This document shows positions 24,255 through 32,745 of a stretch of 64,000 bases of DNA, piece after piece. The position numbers and the translations under genes are program-made. The notes under the pieces are model-generated. The model was not told the origin of the DNA. It was given only the letters and a program-made list of their open reading frames with translations, and did no database searches. This DNA comes from Deltaproteobacteria bacterium (lineage in GTDB: Bacteria > Desulfobacterota > Syntrophia > Syntrophales > UBA2192): positions 1-64,000 of the forward strand of contig JAAYEC010000028.1 in assembly GCA_012728915.1 (NCBI GenBank), read 5' to 3'. Each line of letters begins with the position of its first letter. Positions within the stretch are counted from its first letter, which is position 1.

Positions 24255-25574
24255 ATGAAAATCATCAAGGCCGGACTGATCGGGTTCGGCAATATCGGCT
24301 CGGGCACCGTGAAGCTGCTCATGGAAAGCGGCGGCCTCATCGAGAAGCGCATCGGGGCGAAGATCGTCATCTCGCGGATCGCCGATCTCGACCTGAAGAC
24401 CCCCCGCCCGGTCGCCGTGGACCGGAAGCTGCTCACCCGGGATGCAAAGGCCATCCTGAACGACCCCGAGATCTCGATCGTCATCGAGCTGATGGGCGGC
24501 TGCGAACCGGCCAGAAGCTTTATCCTCGAGGCGATCCGGCAGGGCAAGCACGTGGTGACGGCCAACAAGGCGCTGCTGGCCACCCACGGCGACGAAATCT
24601 TCAGGGCCGCCGAACGCGGGGGGGTCGACATCGGATTCGAGGCGAGCGTCGGCGGTACCATTCCCGTCATCAAGACGCTCCGGGAGAGCCTCGCCGCGAA
24701 CCGGATCCGTTCCATCTTCAGCATCCTCAACGGGACGACGAACTACATCCTCTCCAAGATGAGCGACGAGGGGAAAAATTACAAGACCGTGCTCCGGGAG
24801 GCGCAGGCGCTCGGGTTCGCCGAGGCCGACCCCACCTTCGACGTCGAGGGGATCGACACGGCGCACAAGCTCGGGATCATGCTGTCGCTCTCCTACGGCA
24901 AGCGGGTCAGCCTGGACGAGATCTATCGGGAGGGCATCACCGGGGTCAGCCAGCAGGACATCGAGTTCGGCAAGGAGCTGGGGTACAAGATCAAACTGCT
25001 GGCCATCGCCATCCAGCGCGGCGACGCCGTCGAGGCGAGGATTCATCCTACCCTGATTCCTTTCGATCACCTTCTGGCCAGCGTGAACGGCAACTACAAC
25101 GCCCTGCACATCCGCGGCGACGCCTCGGGTCCCGTGTTCCTCTACGGGCAGGGCTCCGGCATGATGCCCACGGCGAGCGCCGTTGCGGCCGACCTGATCG
25201 ATATCGCGAGGGATCTCCAGAAAGGCATCTCCCGGCGCGTCCCGTCGCGCTCGCTCACGGAGGACGGCATCGAGGAGATCGACCTGATGCCCATGGACGA
25301 GATCGCGACGAACTACTACTTCCGGTTCTCCGCCCTTGACCGGCCGGGCGTGCTGTCGAGAATCTCCGGGATCCTCGGCAAATACAACATCAGCATTGCC
25401 TCCGTCATCCAGAAGGGAAGGGCGCCGGACAAGGCGGGCTCCGTGCCTGTCGTCATGACGACGCACGAGTCGCGCGAGAAGGACGTCCGGGCGGCCCTGA
25501 AGGAAATCGACCGCCTCGCCGTCCTGAAGGGCAAAACGGTGAGGATCCGCATCGAGGACGACAGACTGAAATGA
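24255..25574 (+). CDS. hom: Homoserine dehydrogenase
   Basis: A 439-residue NAD(P)-dependent enzyme reducing aspartate semialdehyde to homoserine for Thr/Met synthesis. It has a Rossmann motif GFGNIGSGTVKLL, the catalytic region FEASVGGTIPVIKTLRES, SILNGTTNYILSKM, and a C-terminal ACT domain (FSALDRPGVLSRISGIL) that usually gives allosteric control by Thr. The ATG at 24255 follows AGGAG by 8 bases; an in-frame ATG at 24234 lies in the leader. The stop overlaps the next ATG by 4 bases. Confidence 0.96.
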   Translation: MKIIKAGLIGFGNIGSGTVKLLMESGGLIEKRIGAKIVISRIADLDLKTPRPVAVDRKLLTRDAKAILNDPEISIVIELMGGCEPARSFILEAIRQGKHVVTANKALLATHGDEIFRAAERGGVDIGFEASVGGTIPVIKTLRESLAANRIRSIFSILNGTTNYILSKMSDEGKNYKTVLREAQALGFAEADPTFDVEGIDTAHKLGIMLSLSYGKRVSLDEIYREGITGVSQQDIEFGKELGYKIKLLAIAIQRGDAVEARIHPTLIPFDHLLASVNGNYNALHIRGDASGPVFLYGQGSGMMPTASAVAADLIDIARDLQKGISRRVPSRSLTEDGIEEIDLMPMDEIATNYYFRFSALDRPGVLSRISGILGKYNISIASVIQKGRAPDKAGSVPVVMTTHESREKDVRAALKEIDRLAVLKGKTVRIRIEDDRLK

Positions 25575-26800
25575 AATACGCAGTGCTGCTCGGCGACGGC
25601 ATGGCCGACTGGGCCGTCGACAGCCTGGGCGGGAAAACCCCGCTGGCCAGCGCGAGGATCCCCAACATGGACCGGATCGCGCGCGAGGGGACCCTCGGGC
25701 TCATCGACACGGTCCCCAGGGGCCTGAAGCCCGGAAGCGACGTGGCCATCCTCTCCGTTCTCGGCTACGACCCCCTGAGCTGCTATACGGGGCGCGGGCC
25801 CCTCGAGGCGGCCAGCATGGGGGTTCAGCTCGACCCCGGGGACCTGGCCTTCCGATGCAACCTCGTCACCCTGGACGACGGGCCGGACCTCGTCATGGCC
25901 GACTTCACGGCGGATCACATCTCCTCGGACGAGGCGCGGGAGATCCTCCTGGAGCTCGACCGCAGGCTGGGGACATCCACCCTGAAGTTCTACCCGGGCG
26001 TGGGGTACCGCCATCTGCTCGTCTGGAAGGGAGGCGGTCCCGACGTGGAGACCACCCCCCCCCATGACATCACCGGACAGCCCACGACGGGATACCTGCC
26101 GAAGGGCAAAGGGGCGCAGGACGTGATCGACGTCATGCTGCGCTCCCGGGAGGTGCTCAGGGGCCACCCCGTCAATCGCCGGAGGGCCGGAGCCGGGAAA
26201 AAAGAGGCCACCTCCGTGTGGCTCTGGGGACAGGGAGGCAAGCCCGCCATGGAGCCGCTGTCGGAGAAATACGGTCTGCGCGGGGGCATGATCTCCGCGG
26301 TGGATCTCCTCAACGGCCTCGCGGTCTACGCGGGTCTCGAGATCCTCAGGGTGGAGGGGGCCACGGGATACATCGACACGAACTTCGCCGGAAAGGCCGA
26401 GAAGGCCCTCGAGGCGCTCGAGCGCAAGGACTTCGTCTTCGTGCACGTGGAGGCGCCCGACGAGATGGGCCACGAGGGGAACGCCCCGGGGAAGGTGAAG
26501 GCCATCGAGGATTTCGATGGGAAGGTCGTAGGGCCGGTATTGGAGGGGATCGCGCGCTACGGCGAGCACAGGGTCCTCGTCTTGAGCGATCACCCGACAC
26601 CGGTCGCGAAGAAGACGCACACGGCCGAGCCGAGCCCCTTCGCGGTCCTGAGCTCGAGACCGGGGGACAACGTGAAGGGCGCCGCCGCCTTCAGCGAGGA
26701 AGAGGCCGTTGCGGGCCGCATCGTCGTGTCACCGGGCTGGCAGCTCATGGAGGGGTTCATCGGCGACTGGAGAAGGTTCATTGAAGACAGGCGTCGTTAG
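25571..26800 (+). CDS. apgM: ApgM-type phosphoglycerate mutase, possible homoserine kinase analog
   Basis: A 409-residue member of the alkaline-phosphatase superfamily, archaeal-type cofactor-independent phosphoglycerate mutase group. Metal-binding and catalytic regions are seen at the start (YAVLLGDGMADW), GSDVAILSVLGYDP (catalytic Ser), HVEAPDEMGHEG and VLSDHPTPVAKKTH. It overlaps hom by 4 bases. In several deltaproteobacteria and other taxa, ApgM-like genes beside hom or thrC have been proposed to replace homoserine kinase (ThrB). No thrB is seen here, so that role is plausible, but glycolytic mutase activity cannot be excluded from sequence. Confidence 0.85.
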   Translation: MKYAVLLGDGMADWAVDSLGGKTPLASARIPNMDRIAREGTLGLIDTVPRGLKPGSDVAILSVLGYDPLSCYTGRGPLEAASMGVQLDPGDLAFRCNLVTLDDGPDLVMADFTADHISSDEAREILLELDRRLGTSTLKFYPGVGYRHLLVWKGGGPDVETTPPHDITGQPTTGYLPKGKGAQDVIDVMLRSREVLRGHPVNRRRAGAGKKEATSVWLWGQGGKPAMEPLSEKYGLRGGMISAVDLLNGLAVYAGLEILRVEGATGYIDTNFAGKAEKALEALERKDFVFVHVEAPDEMGHEGNAPGKVKAIEDFDGKVVGPVLEGIARYGEHRVLVLSDHPTPVAKKTHTAEPSPFAVLSSRPGDNVKGAAAFSEEEAVAGRIVVSPGWQLMEGFIGDWRRFIEDRRR

Positions 26801-27209
26801 GATCCGTGTCATCTACGCCGACACGGACGCGATGGGGATCGTCTACCACACGAACTACATCCGCTGGTTCGAGATCGGCCGCACGGAACTGATGCGGGAG
26901 GCGGGCGTCGTGTACGACGAGATGGAGAAGGAAGGATTCTTCCTCCCCCTGACGGAGCTCGCGTGCCACTATCTCTACCCGGCGCGCTACGATGAGATCG
27001 TGCTTGTCGAGACCCGCGTCGAGTATTTCCGGCGGGCCAGCGTGAAGTTCGCCTACGAGATCTGGGACGAGAAGAGGGAAAAACTGCTCGTCGAAGGCTC
27101 CACGCTCCACGCCTTCCTGAATCGGGAAGGCAGGATCGTTCGCGCACCGGTCGCCGCGGCAGAGGTCTTCAAGGCCCTGCAGGGCGGGCAGCCGGTCGTC
27201 GGCGGGTGA
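26781..27209 (+). CDS. ybgC: YbgC-type acyl-CoA thioesterase
   Basis: A 142-residue hotdog-fold thioesterase of the 4-hydroxybenzoyl-CoA thioesterase/YbgC family. The catalytic Asp is in YADTDAMGIVYHTNYIRWFE, followed by the helix GRTELMREAG. It hydrolyses short or aryl acyl-CoAs. No ATG is available; TTG at 26781 is preferred because GGAGAAGG lies 4 bases upstream and the family N-terminus begins there. It overlaps the apgM 3' end by 20 bases. An intrinsic terminator follows 37 bases after the stop. Confidence 0.85.
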   Translation: MKTGVVRIRVIYADTDAMGIVYHTNYIRWFEIGRTELMREAGVVYDEMEKEGFFLPLTELACHYLYPARYDEIVLVETRVEYFRRASVKFAYEIWDEKREKLLVEGSTLHAFLNREGRIVRAPVAAAEVFKALQGGQPVVGG

Positions 27210-27245
27210 TCCCGTCCCCTTTACGACGGGTTCGGGGAAGAAGGA

Positions 27246-27271
27246 TTCGGGCGGAGGCCCGAACATTTTTT
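27246..27271 (+). terminator. Intrinsic terminator after ybgC
   Basis: TTCGGGC (27246-27252), loop GGAG, GCCCGAA (27257-27263), then CA and six T (27266-27271). It sits only 22 bases before the ATG of the next same-strand gene, with no room for a promoter after it. Downstream expression must come from readthrough or from a promoter lying inside or before the hairpin. Confidence 0.7.
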
Positions 27272-27293
27272 ATCGGTTCCGGAGAACAGGATC

Positions 27294-27983
27294 ATGGCCG
27301 CAGCAAAAATGGACAAGAGGGACCTGGAGCGGCCCGACGCCTTCCAGGAGGCGATGGGCAAGGCCGTGGCGTTTGCCGCGGAGAACAGGCAGAAGCTTTA
27401 CGCCGCGGCGGGTGCGCTCGTTATCGTGATCGCCCTGACGGGGGGGTACTTCTTCTACTCCGCATCCCGGGAGAAGGACGCGGATCGGCTCTACTTCGAC
27501 GCCCGGGTCAGGGCCCTGAAGGCCGACCCCATGGGGACGGGCTCGGCCGCTCCGGAAATCGCCGGGGCCTTTGCCGAGGTCGTGGAGAGGTATCCCTCGA
27601 GCGATGCGGCCCAGAGCGCCCGCTACCAGCTGGGGAGTCTTACCTTCAACGCAGGGGACTACGACCGGTCGATCCAGCTATACCGGGAGTTCATCGACAA
27701 AGCGGGCGGGAAGGACATCCGGACGATCTACGCCTGGTTCGGGATCGGGTACGCCTACGAGGCCAAGAAGGAGTACGAGAAGGCCCTGGAGGCCTTCAAC
27801 CGGGTCGCCGCGATGCAGCCGGGGGACGTGCACGAAGGCATCGGCTACCGGAACATCGCCCGCATCCACGAGGAAATGAACGACCGCGGCAAGGCGCTGG
27901 AGTACTACAGGAAGGCCCTCGAGAAGACGAAGGATCCCTCGGCGTCGACGATCCTCAAGCGCAAGATCGCACAGCTCGGGTAA
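27294..27983 (+). CDS. Membrane-anchored TPR protein (YfgM/BamD-like)
   Basis: A 229-residue protein with a basic cytoplasmic N-terminus, one membrane helix (about residues 38-60, KLYAAAGALVIVIALTGGYFF) and about four tetratricopeptide units outside (for example SARYQLGSLTFNAGDYDRS, GYAYEAKKEYEKALEAF, IARIHEEMNDRGKALEYY). This layout resembles YfgM-like periplasmic TPR proteins that work with Sec and chaperones; the exact partner is unknown. It is followed 19 bases later by iorA. Confidence 0.75.
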   Translation: MAAAKMDKRDLERPDAFQEAMGKAVAFAAENRQKLYAAAGALVIVIALTGGYFFYSASREKDADRLYFDARVRALKADPMGTGSAAPEIAGAFAEVVERYPSSDAAQSARYQLGSLTFNAGDYDRSIQLYREFIDKAGGKDIRTIYAWFGIGYAYEAKKEYEKALEAFNRVAAMQPGDVHEGIGYRNIARIHEEMNDRGKALEYYRKALEKTKDPSASTILKRKIAQLG

Positions 27984-28002
27984 AGGAGTACGGAGAAGAG
28001 CC

Positions 28003-29790
28003 ATGCAGGAACTCATGTCGGGAAACGAGGCCATTGCCCGCGGAGCCTGGGAGTGCGGCGCCGCCTTCGGCGCGGGATACCCCGGGACGCCGAGCACGGA
28101 AATCCTGGAGTCCTTCGCCCAGTACGAGGGCGTCTACGCCGAGTGGTCCCCCAACGAGAAGGTCGGGCTCGAGGTGGCGATCGGAGCCGCCTTTGCAGGG
28201 GCCCGGGCCATGGCCGTGATGAAGCACGTGGGGGTCAACGTGGCGGCCGACCCGCTGTTCACCGTCAGCTACACGGGCACCAACGGGGCGCTCGTGATCA
28301 TCACGGCCGACGACCCCTCGCTGCACAGCTCGCAGAACGAGCAGGACAACCGCAACTACGCCAAGTTCGCCAAGATCCCCATGCTGGAGCCGTCCGACAG
28401 TCAGGAGGCGAAGGACTTCATCAAGCTCGCCTTCGATCTGTCCGAGAAGTTCGACACGCCCGTCTTCCTGAGGACGACGACGCGCGTGTCCCACTCCAAG
28501 AGCGTCGTGCGACTCGAACCGAAGGCAACCATCGAGGACCGGACGGACATCAGGCACCTTCCCCTGAAGTACGTCATGGTGCCCGTCAACGCGAGGGCGC
28601 GGCGCCTCGAGGTGGAAAAGCGCATGCAGGCCCTCCAGGAGTGGGCGGAAACCTTCCCGGGTAACCGCGTGGAGCTGAACTCGGCCGAGGCAGGCATCAT
28701 CACGGCGGGCATGCCCTACAACTACGCAAAAGACGCCTTCCCGGGCTACTCCTGCCTGAAGCTGGGAATGGTCCACCCGTTGCCGGAGAGGCTGATCCGG
28801 GACTTCGCCTCGAAGGTGAAGAAACTCTACGTCGTCGAGGAGCTGGACCCCTTCATCGAGGAGCAGGTCAAGGCCATGGGCATCGAGGTGACGGGAAAGG
28901 CCGTCTTTCCCTACACCAACGAGTTCGATCCCGGCGTCGTCGAGAAGGCCGTCACCGGGAAATCGTCGGCACCGATCGTCGAACTGCCGACCATCCCGCC
29001 CCGGCCGCCGAACCTCTGCCCGGGGTGCCCGCACCGCGCCCTGTTCTATGCGCTGAACAAGACGAAGGCCTTCGTGTCGGGCGACATCGGCTGCTACACG
29101 CTGTCCTACATGAAGCCCCTCTCGGGGATGGACAGTTGCGTCTGCATGGGCGCGAGCATCGGGATCGCCCACGGCATGAGCAAGGCGCTGGGCCCGAAAG
29201 GGAAGGGGAAGGTCGTTGGCGTCATCGGCGATTCCACGTTCATTCACTCGGGAATCACGCCTCTGCTCAACGCGGCCTACAACCGCAGTAACGCCGTCTT
29301 CATCATCGCCGACAACCGGACAACGGCCATGACGGGGATGCAGGAACACCCGGCGACGGGGCAGACCCTCCAGGGAGAGAAGACGAAGGAGCTCGACTTC
29401 GCGGCCCTGGGGAAGGTCCTGGGCGTCGAGCGCGTCGAGGTCATCGACCCGCTGCAGTTCAAGAACACGGCGGAGGTCCTGAAGAGGGAACTCGGGAAGG
29501 AAGGCCCGTCGCTGATCATCTCCCGGTCGCCCTGCGTGCTGCTGATGAGTCGGAAGGCCGCCCATGCCGGCCACTTTTATGCGGATCCGGACAAGTGCAT
29601 CGGCTGCAAGGTCTGCCTGAGCTGCGGCTGCCCGGCCATTTCGTGGAAGGACTTCGAGAAGGCGGGCATGCCCCCGAGACCGGACAGGAAGAAGCAGAAG
29701 GGGATCGCCGTCATCGACGCCTCGCTCTGCACGGGCTGCACGCTTTGCGCGCAGCTCTGCCGACAGGAAGCCATCATGCGGGAGGGATGA
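28003..29790 (+). CDS. iorA: Indolepyruvate:ferredoxin oxidoreductase, alpha subunit
   Basis: A 595-residue thiamine-diphosphate enzyme subunit that oxidises aryl pyruvates (from Trp, Phe, Tyr transamination) to aryl-acetyl-CoA and reduces ferredoxin. It has an N-terminal pyrimidine-binding domain (SGNEAIARGAWECGAAFGAG), a ThDP-binding half with CPGCPHRALFYAL, GDIGCYTL and GDSTFIHSGI, and two C-terminal iron-sulfur motifs (CIGCKVCLSCGCP and CTGCTLCAQLCRQ). In anaerobes it is used for amino acid fermentation, or in reverse to make arylpyruvates. It precedes iorB by 7 bases. Confidence 0.95.
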   Translation: MQELMSGNEAIARGAWECGAAFGAGYPGTPSTEILESFAQYEGVYAEWSPNEKVGLEVAIGAAFAGARAMAVMKHVGVNVAADPLFTVSYTGTNGALVIITADDPSLHSSQNEQDNRNYAKFAKIPMLEPSDSQEAKDFIKLAFDLSEKFDTPVFLRTTTRVSHSKSVVRLEPKATIEDRTDIRHLPLKYVMVPVNARARRLEVEKRMQALQEWAETFPGNRVELNSAEAGIITAGMPYNYAKDAFPGYSCLKLGMVHPLPERLIRDFASKVKKLYVVEELDPFIEEQVKAMGIEVTGKAVFPYTNEFDPGVVEKAVTGKSSAPIVELPTIPPRPPNLCPGCPHRALFYALNKTKAFVSGDIGCYTLSYMKPLSGMDSCVCMGASIGIAHGMSKALGPKGKGKVVGVIGDSTFIHSGITPLLNAAYNRSNAVFIIADNRTTAMTGMQEHPATGQTLQGEKTKELDFAALGKVLGVERVEVIDPLQFKNTAEVLKRELGKEGPSLIISRSPCVLLMSRKAAHAGHFYADPDKCIGCKVCLSCGCPAISWKDFEKAGMPPRPDRKKQKGIAVIDASLCTGCTLCAQLCRQEAIMREG

Positions 29791-29797
29791 CAGGGAC

Positions 29798-30385
29798 ATG
29801 GAAGACAGGGTAAAGAGCCTGCTGCTTGCCGGCGTCGGGGGCCAGGGAATCCTGCTCGCGAGCGACATTATCTGCAAGGTCATGATGGGGAAGGGCTACG
29901 ACGTGAAGAAGAGCGAGGTCCACGGCATGGCCCAGCGCGGCGGCTGCGTGACAAGCCACGTTCGCTTCGGCCGAAAGGTTTACTCGCCGCTGGCCCGGAA
30001 AGGGGACGTCGACATCATCGTCTCCTTCGAGAAGCTCGAGTCGCTGCGCTACCTGGATTATCTCAAGCCGGGCGGGATGGTGCTCGTCAACGACGAGGAG
30101 ATCTACCCGCCTTCCGTGAACCTGGGAGAGGCCGATTATCCGGTGGGGATCTACGAGAGCCTCCGCTCCCGGATCGGGGCGGAGAACGTCAAGGTGGTCA
30201 CCGGTCCGGAACTTGCCGCGAGGGCCGGAAACCGGCGGGCCGTCAACACGGTCATGCTGGGGGCCATCTCCCGGTACATTCCCGGGATCGGCGTCGATGA
30301 GTGGAAGAACGTCCTCGCCGCGTCGCTGCCCGAAAAGATCATCGAGGCGAACCTCAAAGCCTTCGACCTGGGGCGTGCGGCCTGA
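29798..30385 (+). CDS. iorB: Indolepyruvate:ferredoxin oxidoreductase, beta subunit
   Basis: A 195-residue gamma-type subunit of the 2-oxoacid:ferredoxin oxidoreductase family, with GVGGQGILLASDIICKV near the N-terminus, EVHGMAQRGGCVTSHVRFG and a C-terminal helical part. It binds CoA and completes the IorAB complex. It is co-transcribed with iorA and followed by a promoter for the DnaJ-like gene. Confidence 0.94.
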   Translation: MEDRVKSLLLAGVGGQGILLASDIICKVMMGKGYDVKKSEVHGMAQRGGCVTSHVRFGRKVYSPLARKGDVDIIVSFEKLESLRYLDYLKPGGMVLVNDEEIYPPSVNLGEADYPVGIYESLRSRIGAENVKVVTGPELAARAGNRRAVNTVMLGAISRYIPGIGVDEWKNVLAASLPEKIIEANLKAFDLGRAA

Positions 30386-30404
30386 GAAAAACGGGCGGGG
30401 GTGA

Positions 30405-30433
30405 TTGACGGAACGGCGTCCGATCGTTATCTT
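30405..30433 (+). promoter_or_regulatory. Promoter of dnaJ-like gene
   Basis: TTGACG (30405-30410, five of six), 17-base spacer, TATCTT (30428-30433, four of six). The transcript would begin near 30440, about 32 bases before the ATG. Confidence 0.6.
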
Positions 30434-30471
30434 AGGGACCGAAAAGATCCTGCTTTGCTTGGCGACTGCTC

Positions 30472-31431
30472 ATGGCCGAAGATTATTACAAGGTGCTGGG
30501 CCTCGAAAAGGGGGCCGATCTGGACGAGATCAAGAAGGCATACCGCAAGCTTGCCCTGAAGTACCACCCCGACCGCAACCCCACCGACAAGAAGCGGTCC
30601 GAAGAGAAATTCAAGAAAATCAGCGAAGCTTACGCGGTCCTCAGCGACCCTGAAAAGCGTAAGCAATACGACGAGTTCGGAACCGATGCCTTCCGGCAGA
30701 AGTACACACAGGAAGATATCTTCCGTAATTTCGACATCAACGATATCCTGCGGGGCTTCGGGTTCGGCAATCTAGGCGGGGGATTCACCTGGTACGGCGG
30801 TGCCGGCAGTGGCGGGGGCAAGAGAAGGGCCTATACGCAGCGGCGAATGGATCCTTATGGTGACATCTTCGGGGAGCAGGTCTACGGACAGCGGGAACAG
30901 GTCCAGGCCAGAGAGCAGGATATCGAATACAACCTATCGATTACGTTGGAAGAATCAGTTCTCGGCGCGGAAAAGAAACTTTCCCTTAAGAAGGGCGACG
31001 TCGCCGAGGAGGTCAATGTGAAGATCCCGGCCGGGATCTCCTCGGGTAAAAAGCTGCGGCTAGCTGGAAAAGGGCTCGGAGGGATATTCGGCGGACCGGC
31101 GGGGGATCTGTACCTCAATATACAGGTGCTGCCGCATCCCCTGTTCACCAGGGACGGGGATGACCTCTACGTGGAGAGGGTCGTCAGTTTTTCCCAGGCC
31201 TGTCTCGGTGCCACGATCGATGTCCCCACACTCGGAGGCCCTTCCAAGCGCATGAAGGTTCCCCCCGGGACGCAGAGCAACACAAAAATCCGCATGAAGG
31301 GCTTTGGCGTGCCTCATCTGAAGGGTGATGGACGAGGCGATCAGTACGTCCGTATCTTTGTCGATGTGCCGAAGAAGCTCAACGCCCGGCAGGCGGACCT
31401 GGTCCGGCGACTCTCCGACGAAGGTCTATGA
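30472..31431 (+). CDS. Class B J-domain co-chaperone (CbpA-like)
   Basis: A 319-residue DnaJ-family protein. It has an N-terminal J domain with the HPD motif ([11 protein letters not shown]), a Gly/Phe-rich linker ([15 protein letters not shown] and GAGSGGGK) and two C-terminal substrate-binding domains ([36 protein letters not shown]). The CxxCxGxG zinc domain is absent, so it is of the CbpA/DnaJ class B type, stimulating a DnaK ATPase. No dnaK or cbpM is adjacent. It is less GC-rich than its neighbours and ends at an AT-rich gap. Confidence 0.92.
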   Translation: MAEDYYKVLGLEKGADLDEIKKAYRKLALKYHPDRNPTDKKRSEEKFKKISEAYAVLSDPEKRKQYDEFGTDAFRQKYTQEDIFRNFDINDILRGFGFGNLGGGFTWYGGAGSGGGKRRAYTQRRMDPYGDIFGEQVYGQREQVQAREQDIEYNLSITLEESVLGAEKKLSLKKGDVAEEVNVKIPAGISSGKKLRLAGKGLGGIFGGPAGDLYLNIQVLPHPLFTRDGDDLYVERVVSFSQACLGATIDVPTLGGPSKRMKVPPGTQSNTKIRMKGFGVPHLKGDGRGDQYVRIFVDVPKKLNARQADLVRRLSDEGL

Positions 31432-31948
31432 AGAGTCGCCGTCCGCCCTGAGTTTTTCCCGTCTGTATCATAGATTGTAAGCATCGTATAAATCAATACA
31501 AACAGTTACGCACGATTCATAATATGAATTCTAAAATTCTATAAACTCGATTCTGTAATTCATGGGTAAGCATCGGATATTGAACCTATTGATAGACTCC
31601 ATATATGTTGAACCGGTTAGAAAGAAGCGCTGTTCTATGTGGACACGTAGACGAAATTATTTCAGATAATTAATCCGTTACAAGAGAAACATAAAATAAT
31701 AGATAAGCGATCATGCCGGCCCCCTGGCCAGGCCGGAGAAGCACGCGAGAAAGTGAGGAAACGCTCAGGTGACCACGGGACTTTTGGCCAGAAAAAAGTA
31801 AATGTCTGATAAGAAATGTTATGTAAACTCTCTGAGCCATACAAACACTTACTCGTAAATCAGCCGGATATCTGCATCATCCTTCCCTTTTCCTGTGTTG
31901 CCTGGTCCTGAATGCATGTCTCACGGACCGCCCTTATCCCTGCGAGTG
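31432..31948. other. AT-rich convergent intergenic gap with GC-rich island
   Basis: This 517-base stretch separates the dnaJ-like gene from the convergent UPF0280 gene. By eye it is strongly AT-rich (31480-31710 and 31795-31860) against a GC-rich window, with no credible coding frame. An island at about 31714-31793 is GC-rich and contains a hairpin CCGGCC (31716-31721) with GGCCGG (31731-31736) and two TGGCCA palindromes about 60 bases apart. It could hold a structured RNA or a relic of a mobile element; neither is identified. Confidence 0.5.
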
Positions 31949-32680
31949 TCATCGGGTCTCCGCCAGTTCCATGGCTCCCTGCACGGCCAGGGTGTCTCCC
32001 GCGACGATCAAAACACCCAGGACGCCCTCAATGGACATGGCGCGCGCAATCCCCTTTCCCACGTCCGCCCTGGTCCTGATCAGGTTGCCGACGGCGGTAG
32101 CAGCCGCATCGGCAAGGGCCGTGGACTTCGACTTGATGCAGACGGCATCGGCGGTCCCGAAGCTCAGTGAATGGCCTACCGTGCCGGATGACGTACAGAC
32201 GCCGACAGGCGTCTCTGCAGCCGAGATGCGCAGGGCGATCCTGCCGCTGAGCGAAGACGGGCCGGCAAATATGCCAACGGTAATATTCTCTTTTGTATTC
32301 AGATAGATATCGCCCCCATTTTCAACCACTACATTGGAAGTGTGCGGCAGGAGGGCCCGACCGACCTGCTCGGCGATCGCTCCCGCCACGGTAGCCATGG
32401 GTCCCACACCGGCCGCACCGGAGGCGGCGATCATCTCCCTGACAACCGGTGGCGCCAGGGGGTCGTTGAGCAGAGGGACGAGAGAGGTGCGGAATTCGGG
32501 ATGTATCCGGATGTATTCCTCGATCTGGGAGCGAAACTGGTGAGCCGATTCCAGGGCGAGCGTTTTCAAGTCGGAGTCGGCCAGGACATAGAGGTCCGTT
32601 TCGCTGATCTTCACGGAAAATCGCGAGAAACTACGGGATGATGAAATATCCCGGTAGGTTCTTTGGACGTAACTGGACAA
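31949..32680 (-). CDS. UPF0280 (ApbE-like) family protein
   Basis: A 243-residue protein of the UPF0280 family, distantly related to the FAD-transferase ApbE. It shows YVQRTYRD at the start, VREMIAASGAAGVGPMATVAGAIAE (cited in part), VVVENGGDIYLN and the late ADAAATAVGN segment. Its biochemical role is not established. The only upstream starts are weak; TTG at 32680 fits the family N-terminus. It is the last gene of a minus-strand run led by dnaE and ends at the AT-rich gap. Confidence 0.85.
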   Translation of the reverse strand: MSSYVQRTYRDISSSRSFSRFSVKISETDLYVLADSDLKTLALESAHQFRSQIEEYIRIHPEFRTSLVPLLNDPLAPPVVREMIAASGAAGVGPMATVAGAIAEQVGRALLPHTSNVVVENGGDIYLNTKENITVGIFAGPSSLSGRIALRISAAETPVGVCTSSGTVGHSLSFGTADAVCIKSKSTALADAAATAVGNLIRTRADVGKGIARAMSIEGVLGVLIVAGDTLAVQGAMELAETR

Positions 32681-32745
32681 GGACTCACCCGGTCGGCGTC
32701 GCGGCGGCCTCTTGGCAGGAAGAACCCGTTCCGCATAGGATTCGT

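Noticed and set aside
21534-25466. 1310-codon minus-strand open frame across recG and hom
   Set aside because: A composition artefact of high third-position GC on the opposite strand; no protein motif and antisense to two well-supported genes.
31449-31700. Replication origin in the AT-rich gap
   Set aside because: Only one poor DnaA-box-like word (TGTGGACAC) and no cluster of boxes; no dnaA or dnaN nearby.
31714-31793. Possible known RNA (RNase P, SRP, 6S or riboswitch) in the GC-rich island
   Set aside because: I compared it by memory with the RNase P, SRP, TPP, glycine and c-di-GMP signatures and found no match, so no RNA class is assigned.
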